From: Leucobacter sp. cx-42
Lineage (GTDB): Bacteria > Actinomycetota > Actinomycetes > Actinomycetales > Microbacteriaceae
Assembly (NCBI RefSeq): GCF_014529985.1
Contig: NZ_JACVMU010000001.1
Coordinates: 1 to 64,000, forward strand
Direction: 5' to 3'
DNA: 64,000 bases
The stretch's first letter is position 1; every line of letters starts with the position of its first letter. Position numbers and translations under genes: made by a program. Below the pieces are notes generated by a model. It saw only the letters and a program-made list of their open reading frames with translations, ran no database searches and had not been told where the DNA came from. Positions 18,303 to 26,583 of the stretch are shown piece by piece.

Positions 18303-18384
18303 CTCTGCAAAAGCCGCAATTTGTGCGGATTTCGCAGAGAATTCGATGCTTCACTGACGATATCGAATATACTTCACGATGAAG
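18303..18384. promoter_or_regulatory. three dyads between the Lrp/AsnC gene and ald, candidate operators
   Basis: Dyad 1 (18303-18339) is a 37-bp exactly symmetric interrupted palindrome: CTCTGC and CCGCA arms pair with TGCGG and GCAGAG, with 5-bp gaps throughout. Dyad 2 is ATTCGAT (18341-18347) with ATCGAAT (18362-18368). Dyad 3 is CTTCA-CGA-TGAAG (18372-18384). Lrp/AsnC octamers wrap several spaced dyads, so this fits autoregulation and control of ald. Confidence 0.6.
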
Positions 18385-18484
18385 AGAACTTTTCCGAAAT
18401 CTAGCGCGTATTCACAATACGGGTTAAAATTCCGGTGGAAGCTTCGTTTCCTTACTAAGCAACTCTGAATAATTGGAGAAAAAC

Positions 18485-19612
18485 ATGCGCGTCGGTATTC
18501 CTACCGAGATCAAGAACAACGAGAACCGCGTTGCCATCACCGAGGCAGGCGTATTCGAGCTCGCTCGCCGTGGCCACGAGGTATTCGTTCAGGCTGGTGC
18601 AGGCCTCGGTTCGGCTATCACCGACGAGGAGTACGCGGCAGCTGGCGCGAAGATCGTCGAGTCGGCAGACCAGATCTGGGCTGAGTCGGACATGATCCTC
18701 AAGGTCAAGGAGCCCATCGCTTCTGAGTACAGCAAGATGCGTAAGGGTCAGGTGCTCTTCACCTACCTGCACCTCGCAGCTGACAAGGCACTCACCGAGG
18801 CAGTCCTCGAGTCGGGCACCACCGCAATCGCTTACGAGACTGTTCAGCTCGCTAACCGTGCGCTCCCCCTCCTTTCGCCGATGTCTGAGGTCGCTGGTCG
18901 TCTCTCGGTTCAGGTTGGCGCTTACTCGCTCATGAAGGCAAACGGCGGCCGTGGCATCCTCCTCGGTGGCGTTACCGCTACCCGCCGCGGCAAGGTTGTC
19001 GTCATCGGCGGCGGCGCTGCTGGTGAGCAGGCTGCACGTATCGCTTACGGCATGGGCGCAGAGGTCACCGTTATTGACATCGCACTCCCCCGCCTCAAGC
19101 AGCTCGAGGACGAGTTCAACGGTCGTATCCAGACCCGCACCTCGAACGCTCACAACATCACCGAGGCGCTCAAGGAAGCCGATCTCGTTATCGGTTCGGT
19201 CCTCATCCCCGGTGAGAAGGCACCCAAGCTCGTCACCGACGCAATGGTTGCTCAGATGAAGAAGGGCTCGGTCCTCGTCGACATCGCTATCGACCAGGGT
19301 GGCTGCTTCGAGAACTCGGTTGCTACCACGCACGACAACCCCACCTTCGAGGTTCACAACTCGATCTACTACTGCGTTGCAAACATGCCCGGTGCGGTCC
19401 CCGAGACCTCGACCGCTGCACTCACCAACGCAACCCTCCCCTACGTCGTCGCACTTGCTGACAAGGGCTGGGCTCAGGCACTCAACGCAGACGCAGCGCT
19501 CGCTAAGGGCCTGAACGCATTCGAGGGCAACATCACCAACGCTGGCGTTGCACAGGCATTCCCTGAGCTCCCCGCGTCGGAGCTCGCAGAGGTTCTCGCA
19601 GCAAACGCGTAA
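18485..19612 (+). CDS. ald: alanine dehydrogenase
   Basis: A 375-residue NAD-dependent enzyme converting L-alanine to pyruvate and ammonium, and the reverse. [10 protein letters not shown] (about 74-83) and YLHLAAD (93-99) hold the catalytic lysine and histidine. The Rossmann motif [19 protein letters not shown] follows near 174. The start is ATG 18485 with GGAG 6 bases upstream; an in-frame TTG at 18473 lies before the ribosome site and is unlikely. Codon choice is extremely uniform (CTC for Leu, TCG for Ser), a sign of high expression. Control by the divergent Lrp/AsnC regulator is likely. Confidence 0.95.
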   Translation: MRVGIPTEIKNNENRVAITEAGVFELARRGHEVFVQAGAGLGSAITDEEYAAAGAKIVESADQIWAESDMILKVKEPIASEYSKMRKGQVLFTYLHLAADKALTEAVLESGTTAIAYETVQLANRALPLLSPMSEVAGRLSVQVGAYSLMKANGGRGILLGGVTATRRGKVVVIGGGAAGEQAARIAYGMGAEVTVIDIALPRLKQLEDEFNGRIQTRTSNAHNITEALKEADLVIGSVLIPGEKAPKLVTDAMVAQMKKGSVLVDIAIDQGGCFENSVATTHDNPTFEVHNSIYYCVANMPGAVPETSTAALTNATLPYVVALADKGWAQALNADAALAKGLNAFEGNITNAGVAQAFPELPASELAEVLAANA

Positions 19613-19622
19613 CTCCCAGGAG

Positions 19623-19628
19623 TATCCT
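19623..19628 (+). promoter_or_regulatory. -10 element (TATCCT), leaderless start at 19636
   Basis: TATCCT lies 7 bases before the ATG at 19636, just behind the ald stop codon. Confidence 0.5.
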
Positions 19629-19635
19629 GGACTTC

Positions 19636-20097
19636 ATGGATTTGAAGTTCTCATTCGGAGGGGCATCACCTGATCAACATGATCACGGTGGTGCCCCTTC
19701 GGGCATTCCCCTCCCCTTCGCGACGAAGGCATTGGCATCTACCAGCAGCGTGCTCGAACTGCGCGCGCGTCTCGATGGCGATCAGGTGATCGGTGAGGCA
19801 CTCTCGAGTGACGGCGTTGCATACACGACCTCACGCGTTGCCTTGCAAGGCACCGGAACGGCACCGCTGGCAAAAGCAACTCGGTCAGCAATCAGCCGCG
19901 CCGTTGCCGGCCTCGAAGCGCCAATGATTGAGTCAATCTCGGCACTCGTGCTCGACCTCGCTGGCAGTGAAGCGGACGTCCTTACAGAGCTCGGTCTTGC
20001 CGTAAATTCTGCCGCAACGCCCGTCGCTACTGTCGACGAAAAGCTGCAGACTCGCGTAGGTATTTCGGTCGGCACCGCGATTCGTTTCACAGAGTAA
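19636..20097 (+). CDS. hypothetical protein of 153 residues
   Basis: I do not recognise this protein. It is soluble and alternates Ala/Ser-rich strands and helices. A His/Asp-rich patch (PDQHDHGGAP, 12-21) lies near the N-terminus, and LVLDLAGSEADVLTELGLAV in the second half looks faintly like a fragment of an actin-fold kinase. No signal peptide or membrane segment. It follows ald by 23 bases but appears to have its own leaderless promoter. A long perfect hairpin closes the unit. Confidence 0.65.
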   Translation: MDLKFSFGGASPDQHDHGGAPSGIPLPFATKALASTSSVLELRARLDGDQVIGEALSSDGVAYTTSRVALQGTGTAPLAKATRSAISRAVAGLEAPMIESISALVLDLAGSEADVLTELGLAVNSAATPVATVDEKLQTRVGISVGTAIRFTE

Positions 20098-20116
20098 CGC
20101 GCGAAGCGTCCGTTCA

Positions 20117-20162
20117 CGAAAGTAGGCCTTGGGCGTCACATGACGTCCAAGGCCTACTTTCG
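20117..20162. terminator. bidirectional terminator, 22-bp near-perfect stem
   Basis: The 46 bases read as one palindrome: 16 perfect pairs, one G-T wobble, then five more pairs to a two-base turn. It lies between the convergent 153-residue gene and the aminotransferase. Confidence 0.85.
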
Positions 20163-20178
20163 TAGTGTCTGGTTCGAG

Positions 20179-21414
20179 CTAGTGTGTCGCCTGGAAACGT
20201 AGAATGCGGGTGAGCGCTTCCTCAACTGCGGCTTCACCCGCGGCGTATGACAGTCGGACAGCTCGGTCGCCGGTCGCCGTGTCGAAGTCCACGCCAGGAA
20301 CCACCGCGACGTTTGCTTCTTCGAGGAGCGCCTGCGCGTACGCCGTTGAGCTGCCGAACCGATCAAGCCAAGTTCCAAGCTCGGAGTAGTAATAGAACGC
20401 GCCGTCTGAGGGTGCGGCAGTGCCCCAGCCGAGTTCGGGAGCAGCATCGAGGATCAACGCACGCGCACGCCCGAAACCGCTTACGATCGCATCACGTTCG
20501 GCATACGATTCGGCCGTGAACGCTGAGAGCGCCAGCTCCTGCGCTGGTGAAGGCGGTGAGAGCGCGAAGTTTGATGCAAGTGCTTCGACTGGCGCACGGA
20601 GATCTTCTGGCAGGATGGCCCAGCCGAGCCGCCAGCCTGTCATTCCCCAGTATTTCGAGAACGAATTGATGACCACCGCGCTCGGGTCGAGAGCCGCTAC
20701 AGAAACGCCACGTGGATCTTGAGCACCGGGTTCAGGAAAGGTGATCCCGTGATAGATCTCATCACTAATGAGACGGGTCCCATTGCGTTTGCACCATGCC
20801 ACAAGATCAGTCAGTTCGGCTCGATTGAGCATCGTCCCAGTCGGGTTGGCAGGTGAGGCCACGATCAAGCCAGCCAGCTCGCCAACTTCATTCACTGCCG
20901 CGTCCAGAAGTTCAGGTGTCGGCTGATACCGTGTCTCCGCCCCTGTGGGGATTTCTACAACCTCAACGCCGAGGGTACGCAGAATGTTTCGGTACGCCGG
21001 ATAGCCTGGCGACACGAGCGCGACGCGATCTCCAGGGTCGAACGCTGCCAAAAACACCAGCTGGAAGGCTCCAGAGGACCCGGTCGTCACTGCCACTGCT
21101 TCTGGCGCAAGGTCAACGTCGTACCAATCGGCGTAATGCTGAGCAATAGCCTCGCGAAGTGGCATCGTACCGAGCGGGCCGGTATAGCCCGCGGCTTTGA
21201 GCGTGCCGGGAGCGGGTCGCGCACTGGGTTCGCCAGCACACAACGAGACAATGTCTTCTCCCGCGAGTCGGCGTCGTGCGATCTCATCGGTAATTCGCAT
21301 GACCTCGAAGTGAGGAATCTCCGAGCGTCGCGAGCCGCCGCGCGCCGTCCCACGGAGTTCGAGCCCACGTGTGGCGTTGACTGGCGGGGTTTTGAACGGG
21401 ATTGCGTGTCTCAT
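20179..21414 (-). CDS. pyridoxal-phosphate aminotransferase, class I/II
   Basis: A 411-residue fold-type I aminotransferase. SFSKYWGMTGWRLGW contains the PLP-binding lysine, ASPANPTGTML binds the cofactor ring, and a C-terminal arginine in RLSYA binds the substrate carboxylate. The amino acid substrate is not predictable; aspartate-like or branched-chain acids are possible. The start is ATG 21414: it overlaps the upstream stop as ATGA and has AGAGGAG five bases before it. It is the last gene of a coupled three-gene run. Confidence 0.9.
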   Translation of the reverse strand: MRHAIPFKTPPVNATRGLELRGTARGGSRRSEIPHFEVMRITDEIARRRLAGEDIVSLCAGEPSARPAPGTLKAAGYTGPLGTMPLREAIAQHYADWYDVDLAPEAVAVTTGSSGAFQLVFLAAFDPGDRVALVSPGYPAYRNILRTLGVEVVEIPTGAETRYQPTPELLDAAVNEVGELAGLIVASPANPTGTMLNRAELTDLVAWCKRNGTRLISDEIYHGITFPEPGAQDPRGVSVAALDPSAVVINSFSKYWGMTGWRLGWAILPEDLRAPVEALASNFALSPPSPAQELALSAFTAESYAERDAIVSGFGRARALILDAAPELGWGTAAPSDGAFYYYSELGTWLDRFGSSTAYAQALLEEANVAVVPGVDFDTATGDRAVRLSYAAGEAAVEEALTRILRFQATH

Positions 21415-22562
21415 CGCGACTCCTCTGGAGAAAGTTGGGTGACGCCCTGCGAAGCTCCGGCCAATGAGGTCGATGCTGCAAGGTGCCGCAGGAAAATGAC
21501 CAGCCACAGTGCGATTGCACCAGCAGCGATGACTTCAAACGCGGCCAAGTTGTATGAGCCAATTGGCCAGAAGAACAACGCTGCCACGATGATAGCGATC
21601 ATCACGCCGTCCGAGAACAGCAGGAAAGGCTTCGCGAAGCCGTCAAGCCACCAGCGAAGACCGATAAGGAGCGCGCCGAAAAGCACAGCCATGCCCGTGG
21701 CAAACGTATTGTGCATCAGAAGACTGACGTTGACAGGCACCAGACCGACGCCAGCAATGCAGAATCCGATACCCACGAAGAGCCAGGTCACGTAAGTGAC
21801 GTTTCGGTGCGTACTCGGTGTGGCGGCAGCAGCCCACACCGACAATTCATTGTGGATGAGGGAAGCAAGCGATGCAAAGAGGAAACCACCAACGAAGAAC
21901 GTCGCGTTGAACACTCTGCTGCTGAAATCGTCACCGGTGCCAAGCTCGCTGAAGTGAAGTTGCCACCATTCAGCCTCTGAGGTTGTGAGCATTGCAACGA
22001 TGATCCCGCCGCCCATAAAGAGCGCAAGCAAGGTAGAGAGGGACTTCATCGTAATGTTGCCGCCGGAGATCGTTCCCGTGTACGTTGCGGCTCCCGCAGT
22101 GAAACCCACAATCAGGGTGCTCGTAAGCATGTCGAGCTGCATTCCGATGAACCCTTGCACGACCACCGCAGTGAGGAGCATCATCACCAGTGCCGCGATA
22201 CCAGCATGCGCAAGACCAATTACGACGGTGTCAAAGTACCGTTGCAGCCTTCGACCTCGTGTGTAAGTGGGTCGCATTGACCGGGTGCTTCTGGAGTACT
22301 CACATGCCGACGCAAAACCGGCACAGATGCTCGTAGCTACGAGACCAATGCTGCCCGCGGAGACGAGTCCCCAGGCTGAGACAGGGCCTTGGAAGACGAA
22401 GAGACCGGTGATAACCCCAGCGATGAATGCCCAGAATGCCGCAGTGAGTGCTCGCACCTCGCGTCGCATCTGTGCGTTCTCGCGCGATGCGTCTTCACCC
22501 GGGTACAACAGCCCAAAAATGAGATCTGTCGCGCGATGGACGGCCTCCGTTGCCCTGCTCAT
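21411..22562 (-). CDS. polytopic membrane protein of unknown function
   Basis: A 383-residue integral membrane protein with about ten hydrophobic segments from residue 45 to near the C-terminus and a short cytosolic N-terminus (MSRATEAVHRATDLIFG). TYTGTISGGNITMKSLSTL in the middle is polar and glycine-rich and could line a pore or pocket. I cannot assign a transporter family. The ATG at 22562 overlaps the nuclease-helicase stop as ATGA, and its own stop overlaps the aminotransferase start in the same way, so translation of all three is coupled. The frame is open further upstream, but that part is antisense-like and Arg/Pro-rich. Confidence 0.75.
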   Translation of the reverse strand: MSRATEAVHRATDLIFGLLYPGEDASRENAQMRREVRALTAAFWAFIAGVITGLFVFQGPVSAWGLVSAGSIGLVATSICAGFASACEYSRSTRSMRPTYTRGRRLQRYFDTVVIGLAHAGIAALVMMLLTAVVVQGFIGMQLDMLTSTLIVGFTAGAATYTGTISGGNITMKSLSTLLALFMGGGIIVAMLTTSEAEWWQLHFSELGTGDDFSSRVFNATFFVGGFLFASLASLIHNELSVWAAAATPSTHRNVTYVTWLFVGIGFCIAGVGLVPVNVSLLMHNTFATGMAVLFGALLIGLRWWLDGFAKPFLLFSDGVMIAIIVAALFFWPIGSYNLAAFEVIAAGAIALWLVIFLRHLAASTSLAGASQGVTQLSPEESR

Positions 22563-25500
22563 GCGGTCAAGTCTAGGTGTGTCGACCGCTCTAGGAGGCG
22601 GAGATATCCCGAGAGGGCAGCAAGTGACTCGGCGGTCGTGGGTAAACCGTCCCCGAGGCGATCTGAGACCACGAGGTATGCCGCCCATTGCGCGCGGCTC
22701 ATCGCCACATTAAGCCTGTTCCGCATGAGGAGAAATTCGAGGCCGCGAGGCACGTCCTCGGGACTTGATGCGGCCAGGGAAACGACAGCAAATGCGGCTT
22801 CCTGACCTTGGAATTTATCGACGGTGCCGACACGCACCCCAGTGAGGCCGGCCGCCGCCAACCGTTCCGAAATGCACTCAACTTGCGCGTTATAGGCAGC
22901 TACAACGATGACGTCGTCCTGCGTAACACTTCGCCGAGGATGCACTGATTCAGTGATTTCTCCAGCCAGGAGGTTCTGGATGACGCGTTCAACGGCCGCA
23001 GCTTCTTCTGGCGAGTGCGTTGCGTTGCCGTGATGGCGAACTGCAAAACTTGTGAGGCCAGCACCACCGACACCATTTGCTACGCGTTCGCTTGCACTTT
23101 CGTGGGCCACCAACCTGTTCTCGTAGGACAACTCGGAGACCACAGTGGTGAGTTCTGGCCGCATCCGTCGTGTCTCGGCGAGGAAGTACCCGCGCTCAGC
23201 AGGCAACGTGCCCTGGTCGCCAAGGAGCCAACCGAGCGCAGACGTGTCAACGGGCTCTGGATGGCTTCCTTGCGACACCTGCGGCAGTTGTTGTGGATCA
23301 CCAAGCATCAGGAGTCTCTCAGCAGACACCGAAGCGGCAATCGTTGGCGCGAGCGAGAATTGTCCCGCCTCATCGATGACCAGCAAGTCGAGCGAACGTC
23401 GTTCGATGCGATCTTCGTTCGAGAAGTCCCATGCGGTGCCACCAATCACTCCGCCTCGCTGCGATGCACGCAAATCAGCAAGGAATCTTCCGTGCCCGTT
23501 TTTGGGCAGGAGCGTGAATGGTGCTCCCGCATTCGCTTCAGGTGAGGCTCCAGTTTGCGGCACCTTGGCAACAGTCTCCGGGTTCAACCCTGCTTTCACT
23601 ACTCCGGCCAGCACGTTCTCAACGACCTTGTGTGACTGCGCGACAACTCCAATGCGCCAACCGTCGTCTTCCACAAGCCGCTTGATGACACGCGCGGCGA
23701 GATAGGTTTTGCCAGTGCCTGGTGGGCCCTGCACCGCGAGCGCGGCACGGTCAAGCAACCGGATAGACGCAGTGACCGCTCCAATCATGCGGTGTCCTTC
23801 ATCACCGTCAACTACGACGAGAGCGGCATTCGAATTGGGTGCCACAAGTGACTGCCCACCGACCATCTTCGGTGCATTACGGCAGAGCAAGCCGAAGACA
23901 GGGTCAGTGACTTCATTCCCGAGTTTGGCAGTTTCGACGAGGGAACGGCCCCACTCTTCAATGGCCCCCTTCTGACGTCCCGGGTGGGGCGGTGCGCCCG
24001 GGGTGAGGGCGACCGGGAGCACACTGTATGGCTCGGTGTCACGGCCGAGCATTTCTTCGATTGTGACGCCGTCGAGGTGACGTTCGAGCACCGTCACATT
24101 GCGAGCCGCGCGTTGACCTGGCCGCCCTCCCTTTTGGGGGAACGGTGCGGGGTGCTCGTACAGAGCGAACATGGTGGTGCCAGGCTTGAGCGAGCTGCCG
24201 GGAGCGACGCTGCCCCGGAGACGAACATGTCGTCGGCTTGAACGTTTACCTTCTGGCGTGTGCCAGTCTTCGTCAACATAGCTCAGCGACTGCTCAGCGA
24301 CAACCACATCACGAGTGTCTGCCCAGTCATCGATTGGGTCGGTGAGGCGGGCGTAGTGTGACCACCAAAACGACTTTTGCTCACGCTGGTGGTAGTCGAT
24401 CGCGCTCGAGGCGAGTCGTAGTGCCTGCGCACGCGCAGGGTCTCGCTCAGTCTCAGCGAGTTCGAGCAGGTCGCTGCCTACCTCGCTGAGTTCGACGACA
24501 GGAGGCGCGTCATGTTCGAAGAGTTCTGGTTCAACAAACGGCACGACGCCGTGCTCAGCCGCAAGGGAGAGTAGCCAGCCGCGCAGACGAAGGGTCGAAA
24601 CGCAGTCGTAGCGGTTGTAATCTGCGATACCGTCGAGCCGCCGCTGCCCTTCCGCACGAACTGCCTCGTCGGCGGACTCAACCTGCGCACTCGCCTCTGC
24701 GTACTCAGACACCGATTGCGCGCCTGAGGTGACGCCTTCTTGATCTCTCAGCTCATCACCCATGTACAGCGGTTCAAGCTTCTTGATCGAGTAGGAGCGC
24801 GAACCAACACGCAGTGCGCTGCGGACGATTGGGTACAGGTCTACGAGAACCTGCTCACGAAGCAGCTGGTCCACCTCAGCTTCCCCCACGCCGTGCCGCG
24901 CAGCAATTGAGAGGAGATGCGATTTTTCGTATGCCGCATAGTGGTAAATCTTCATTCCAGGCCACCGCGCGCGGCGTTCGCGAACCAGCTCAAGGAAATC
25001 CAAGAGTGCTTGCTTTTCAGCCGCCATAGAGTGAGCCCACAGCGGAGTGAACTGTTCGTTCACGTCGATCAGACCGAACAGATAGTCAAGACCCCAGCGG
25101 TCCCCATTGGGCTCGCGGTAGAGTGGGTCACCCTCGAAGTCAAAGAAGAGGTCACCAGGGTTTGGTGCCGGGATGCTCGCGAAGGCATTCGCATCAACCA
25201 CGCGAACCGCTGGACGGCCGTTGACCGTCGGCGCGATCTGCACGGCAGCCTGGGCGACCGTGCGCTCGAGTGGCCCGCGCGTGATGCCATCAATATCAGG
25301 AATGTGGCCTTCGAGCGCAGCCACATCATTGATCGTGGGGTAGCCCGCGGCGACAAGCAGGTCACGCTGCCGGCGGGTGATACCCGCGATGAGGAGCGGA
25401 TCGCGTGAGGCCTGCACCTCAGGCTCGCACACCTCGCATCGACCACACGCAGATATCTCAGGGTCGCCCCACTGAATCGCTGCAGCGCTCGCCCGTTCAC

Positions 25501-26227
25501 CGTCTGGACCGACCGCGAGCACGCGTTCGAAGAGCAGCCGATGCAAGCGGTCCCGTCGCGCGCGGAACACCGGCGCAATGTCGGCGATCTTATGCCGTGA
25601 TTCTGCCCCGTCACCCAGGATCAACACCGCCTCAGACGACACCGGAATGCCGATGCGTTCAAGCTGCTCAGCGTAGGCAGCAAGCTGCATGAGCGCGGTG
25701 ACTTTCGCTTTTCGAGCAAGTTTGGTGTCTTGCACCTCGTACTCACCGGTCGGAGTCAGACGCAAGAAGTCTGCAAAGCCGAGAAAGCCGAGCTCAAGAT
25801 CACCGGCTGAGTCGCTCACTTCGCTTAACTCAGCAGTCACAACTTTCTGAGCAGGGTCGAAAAAGGTGGCTTGGAACACCACCTCAGCCTTGCTGGCGAG
25901 GGCCCGATAGGTCACCGCTGCCGCCGCGGCAAGCGCATCTTCATCGCGAGGATCACACCGTTCAATCTCGACCACGCCGCCTGCTGAACCGGCGCTGCCA
26001 GCACCAAGCGCAACCCGATACTGCTCAAGTACTCGCTCTTCATGGACGTCTCCAAGCTCAGCGGCACGCGCGAGCATTGGATCATCATCAGCAGGAACAG
26101 TGACCGAACGTCCCAATTTCGCATCTACCCTGCGCAGGAACGCAAACTCGCACATGCTCGCAGCGGTCAGGTCGCTGGCACTCGTCATGATGCGCGTTCC
26201 GCTGCCATTTCGCCGCTGCATGAACAT
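22559..26227 (-). CDS. TM0106-type RecB-like nuclease fused to an SF1 helicase
   Basis: A 1222-residue protein. The N-terminal RecB-like nuclease has QDTKLARKAK then QLAAYAEQL (about 165-190), the closing motifs of PD-(D/E)xK nucleases. An RNase H-like exonuclease domain starts with FFDFEGDP (about 355-362). The C-terminal third is a Dna2/Upf1-like SF1 helicase: QGPPGTGKTYLA (about 830), VIDEAGQF (about 945), GDPQQLPQVSQGSHP, and GTVDKFQGQE with MSRAQ at the end. A role in DNA or RNA processing is inferred. Start ATG 26227 has GAAGGAG five bases before it; an upstream ATG at 26281 lacks one. It is followed by ATGA-coupled membrane-protein and aminotransferase genes. Confidence 0.88.
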   Translation of the reverse strand: MFMQRRNGSGTRIMTSASDLTAASMCEFAFLRRVDAKLGRSVTVPADDDPMLARAAELGDVHEERVLEQYRVALGAGSAGSAGGVVEIERCDPRDEDALAAAAAVTYRALASKAEVVFQATFFDPAQKVVTAELSEVSDSAGDLELGFLGFADFLRLTPTGEYEVQDTKLARKAKVTALMQLAAYAEQLERIGIPVSSEAVLILGDGAESRHKIADIAPVFRARRDRLHRLLFERVLAVGPDGERASAAAIQWGDPEISACGRCEVCEPEVQASRDPLLIAGITRRQRDLLVAAGYPTINDVAALEGHIPDIDGITRGPLERTVAQAAVQIAPTVNGRPAVRVVDANAFASIPAPNPGDLFFDFEGDPLYREPNGDRWGLDYLFGLIDVNEQFTPLWAHSMAAEKQALLDFLELVRERRARWPGMKIYHYAAYEKSHLLSIAARHGVGEAEVDQLLREQVLVDLYPIVRSALRVGSRSYSIKKLEPLYMGDELRDQEGVTSGAQSVSEYAEASAQVESADEAVRAEGQRRLDGIADYNRYDCVSTLRLRGWLLSLAAEHGVVPFVEPELFEHDAPPVVELSEVGSDLLELAETERDPARAQALRLASSAIDYHQREQKSFWWSHYARLTDPIDDWADTRDVVVAEQSLSYVDEDWHTPEGKRSSRRHVRLRGSVAPGSSLKPGTTMFALYEHPAPFPQKGGRPGQRAARNVTVLERHLDGVTIEEMLGRDTEPYSVLPVALTPGAPPHPGRQKGAIEEWGRSLVETAKLGNEVTDPVFGLLCRNAPKMVGGQSLVAPNSNAALVVVDGDEGHRMIGAVTASIRLLDRAALAVQGPPGTGKTYLAARVIKRLVEDDGWRIGVVAQSHKVVENVLAGVVKAGLNPETVAKVPQTGASPEANAGAPFTLLPKNGHGRFLADLRASQRGGVIGGTAWDFSNEDRIERRSLDLLVIDEAGQFSLAPTIAASVSAERLLMLGDPQQLPQVSQGSHPEPVDTSALGWLLGDQGTLPAERGYFLAETRRMRPELTTVVSELSYENRLVAHESASERVANGVGGAGLTSFAVRHHGNATHSPEEAAAVERVIQNLLAGEITESVHPRRSVTQDDVIVVAAYNAQVECISERLAAAGLTGVRVGTVDKFQGQEAAFAVVSLAASSPEDVPRGLEFLLMRNRLNVAMSRAQWAAYLVVSDRLGDGLPTTAESLAALSGYLRLLERSTHLDLTA

Positions 26228-26583
26228 GTCTGCTCCTTCGGTTGGGTCGATGCTGATGACGTTACCGGGTACCACCGACATTGCTGGTTGAGCACGACGA
26301 GTAGACGCGATCCGCGCCCCAAATCAGGCGTTGGCATCGCGCTCAGACGAGCAATGACGTAGGCTTGACAGCACGGGGCGTCTGTTGACGGCCCCTATCG
26401 TCGCTGATGTTATACGCGCAGCTGCCTCATTGGTAACGCGTGGGCACCTGATTAGGTGCAACTTCCTCCGCGGCGAACGAATGCGCAGTTCCGCGCACTC
26501 GCCGACCCAGCAGCGATCGCACGGCCTCCCGAAGGCCTGACTTTGTCTTAGGCATCTACACGCTGCCCTTTTGAAAGGTTTCT
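26228..26583. promoter_or_regulatory. long gene-free leader region before the DEAD-box helicase
   Basis: These 356 bases contain no credible gene. A TAGGCT hexamer at 26360-26365 on the plus strand would give a helicase mRNA leader of about 210 nt. Within it are a perfect hairpin GCACCT-GATT-AGGTGC (26444-26459) and GGCCT-CCCGA-AGGCC (26523-26537). The helicase ribosome site AAAGG follows. The minus-strand promoter of the nuclease-helicase must also lie here, but I cannot place it. Confidence 0.45.

Noticed and set aside
18455-19357. Minus-strand open frame of about 300 codons inside ald
   Set aside because: It is a by-product of the very uniform codon use of ald; no homology, start signal or promoter.
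22559-26227. Cas4-like or phage-defence nuclease reading of the RecB-like domain
   Set aside because: The RecB motif is part of a large TM0106-type protein with exonuclease and helicase domains. No cas, restriction or other defence gene is adjacent, so a defence label would be guesswork.
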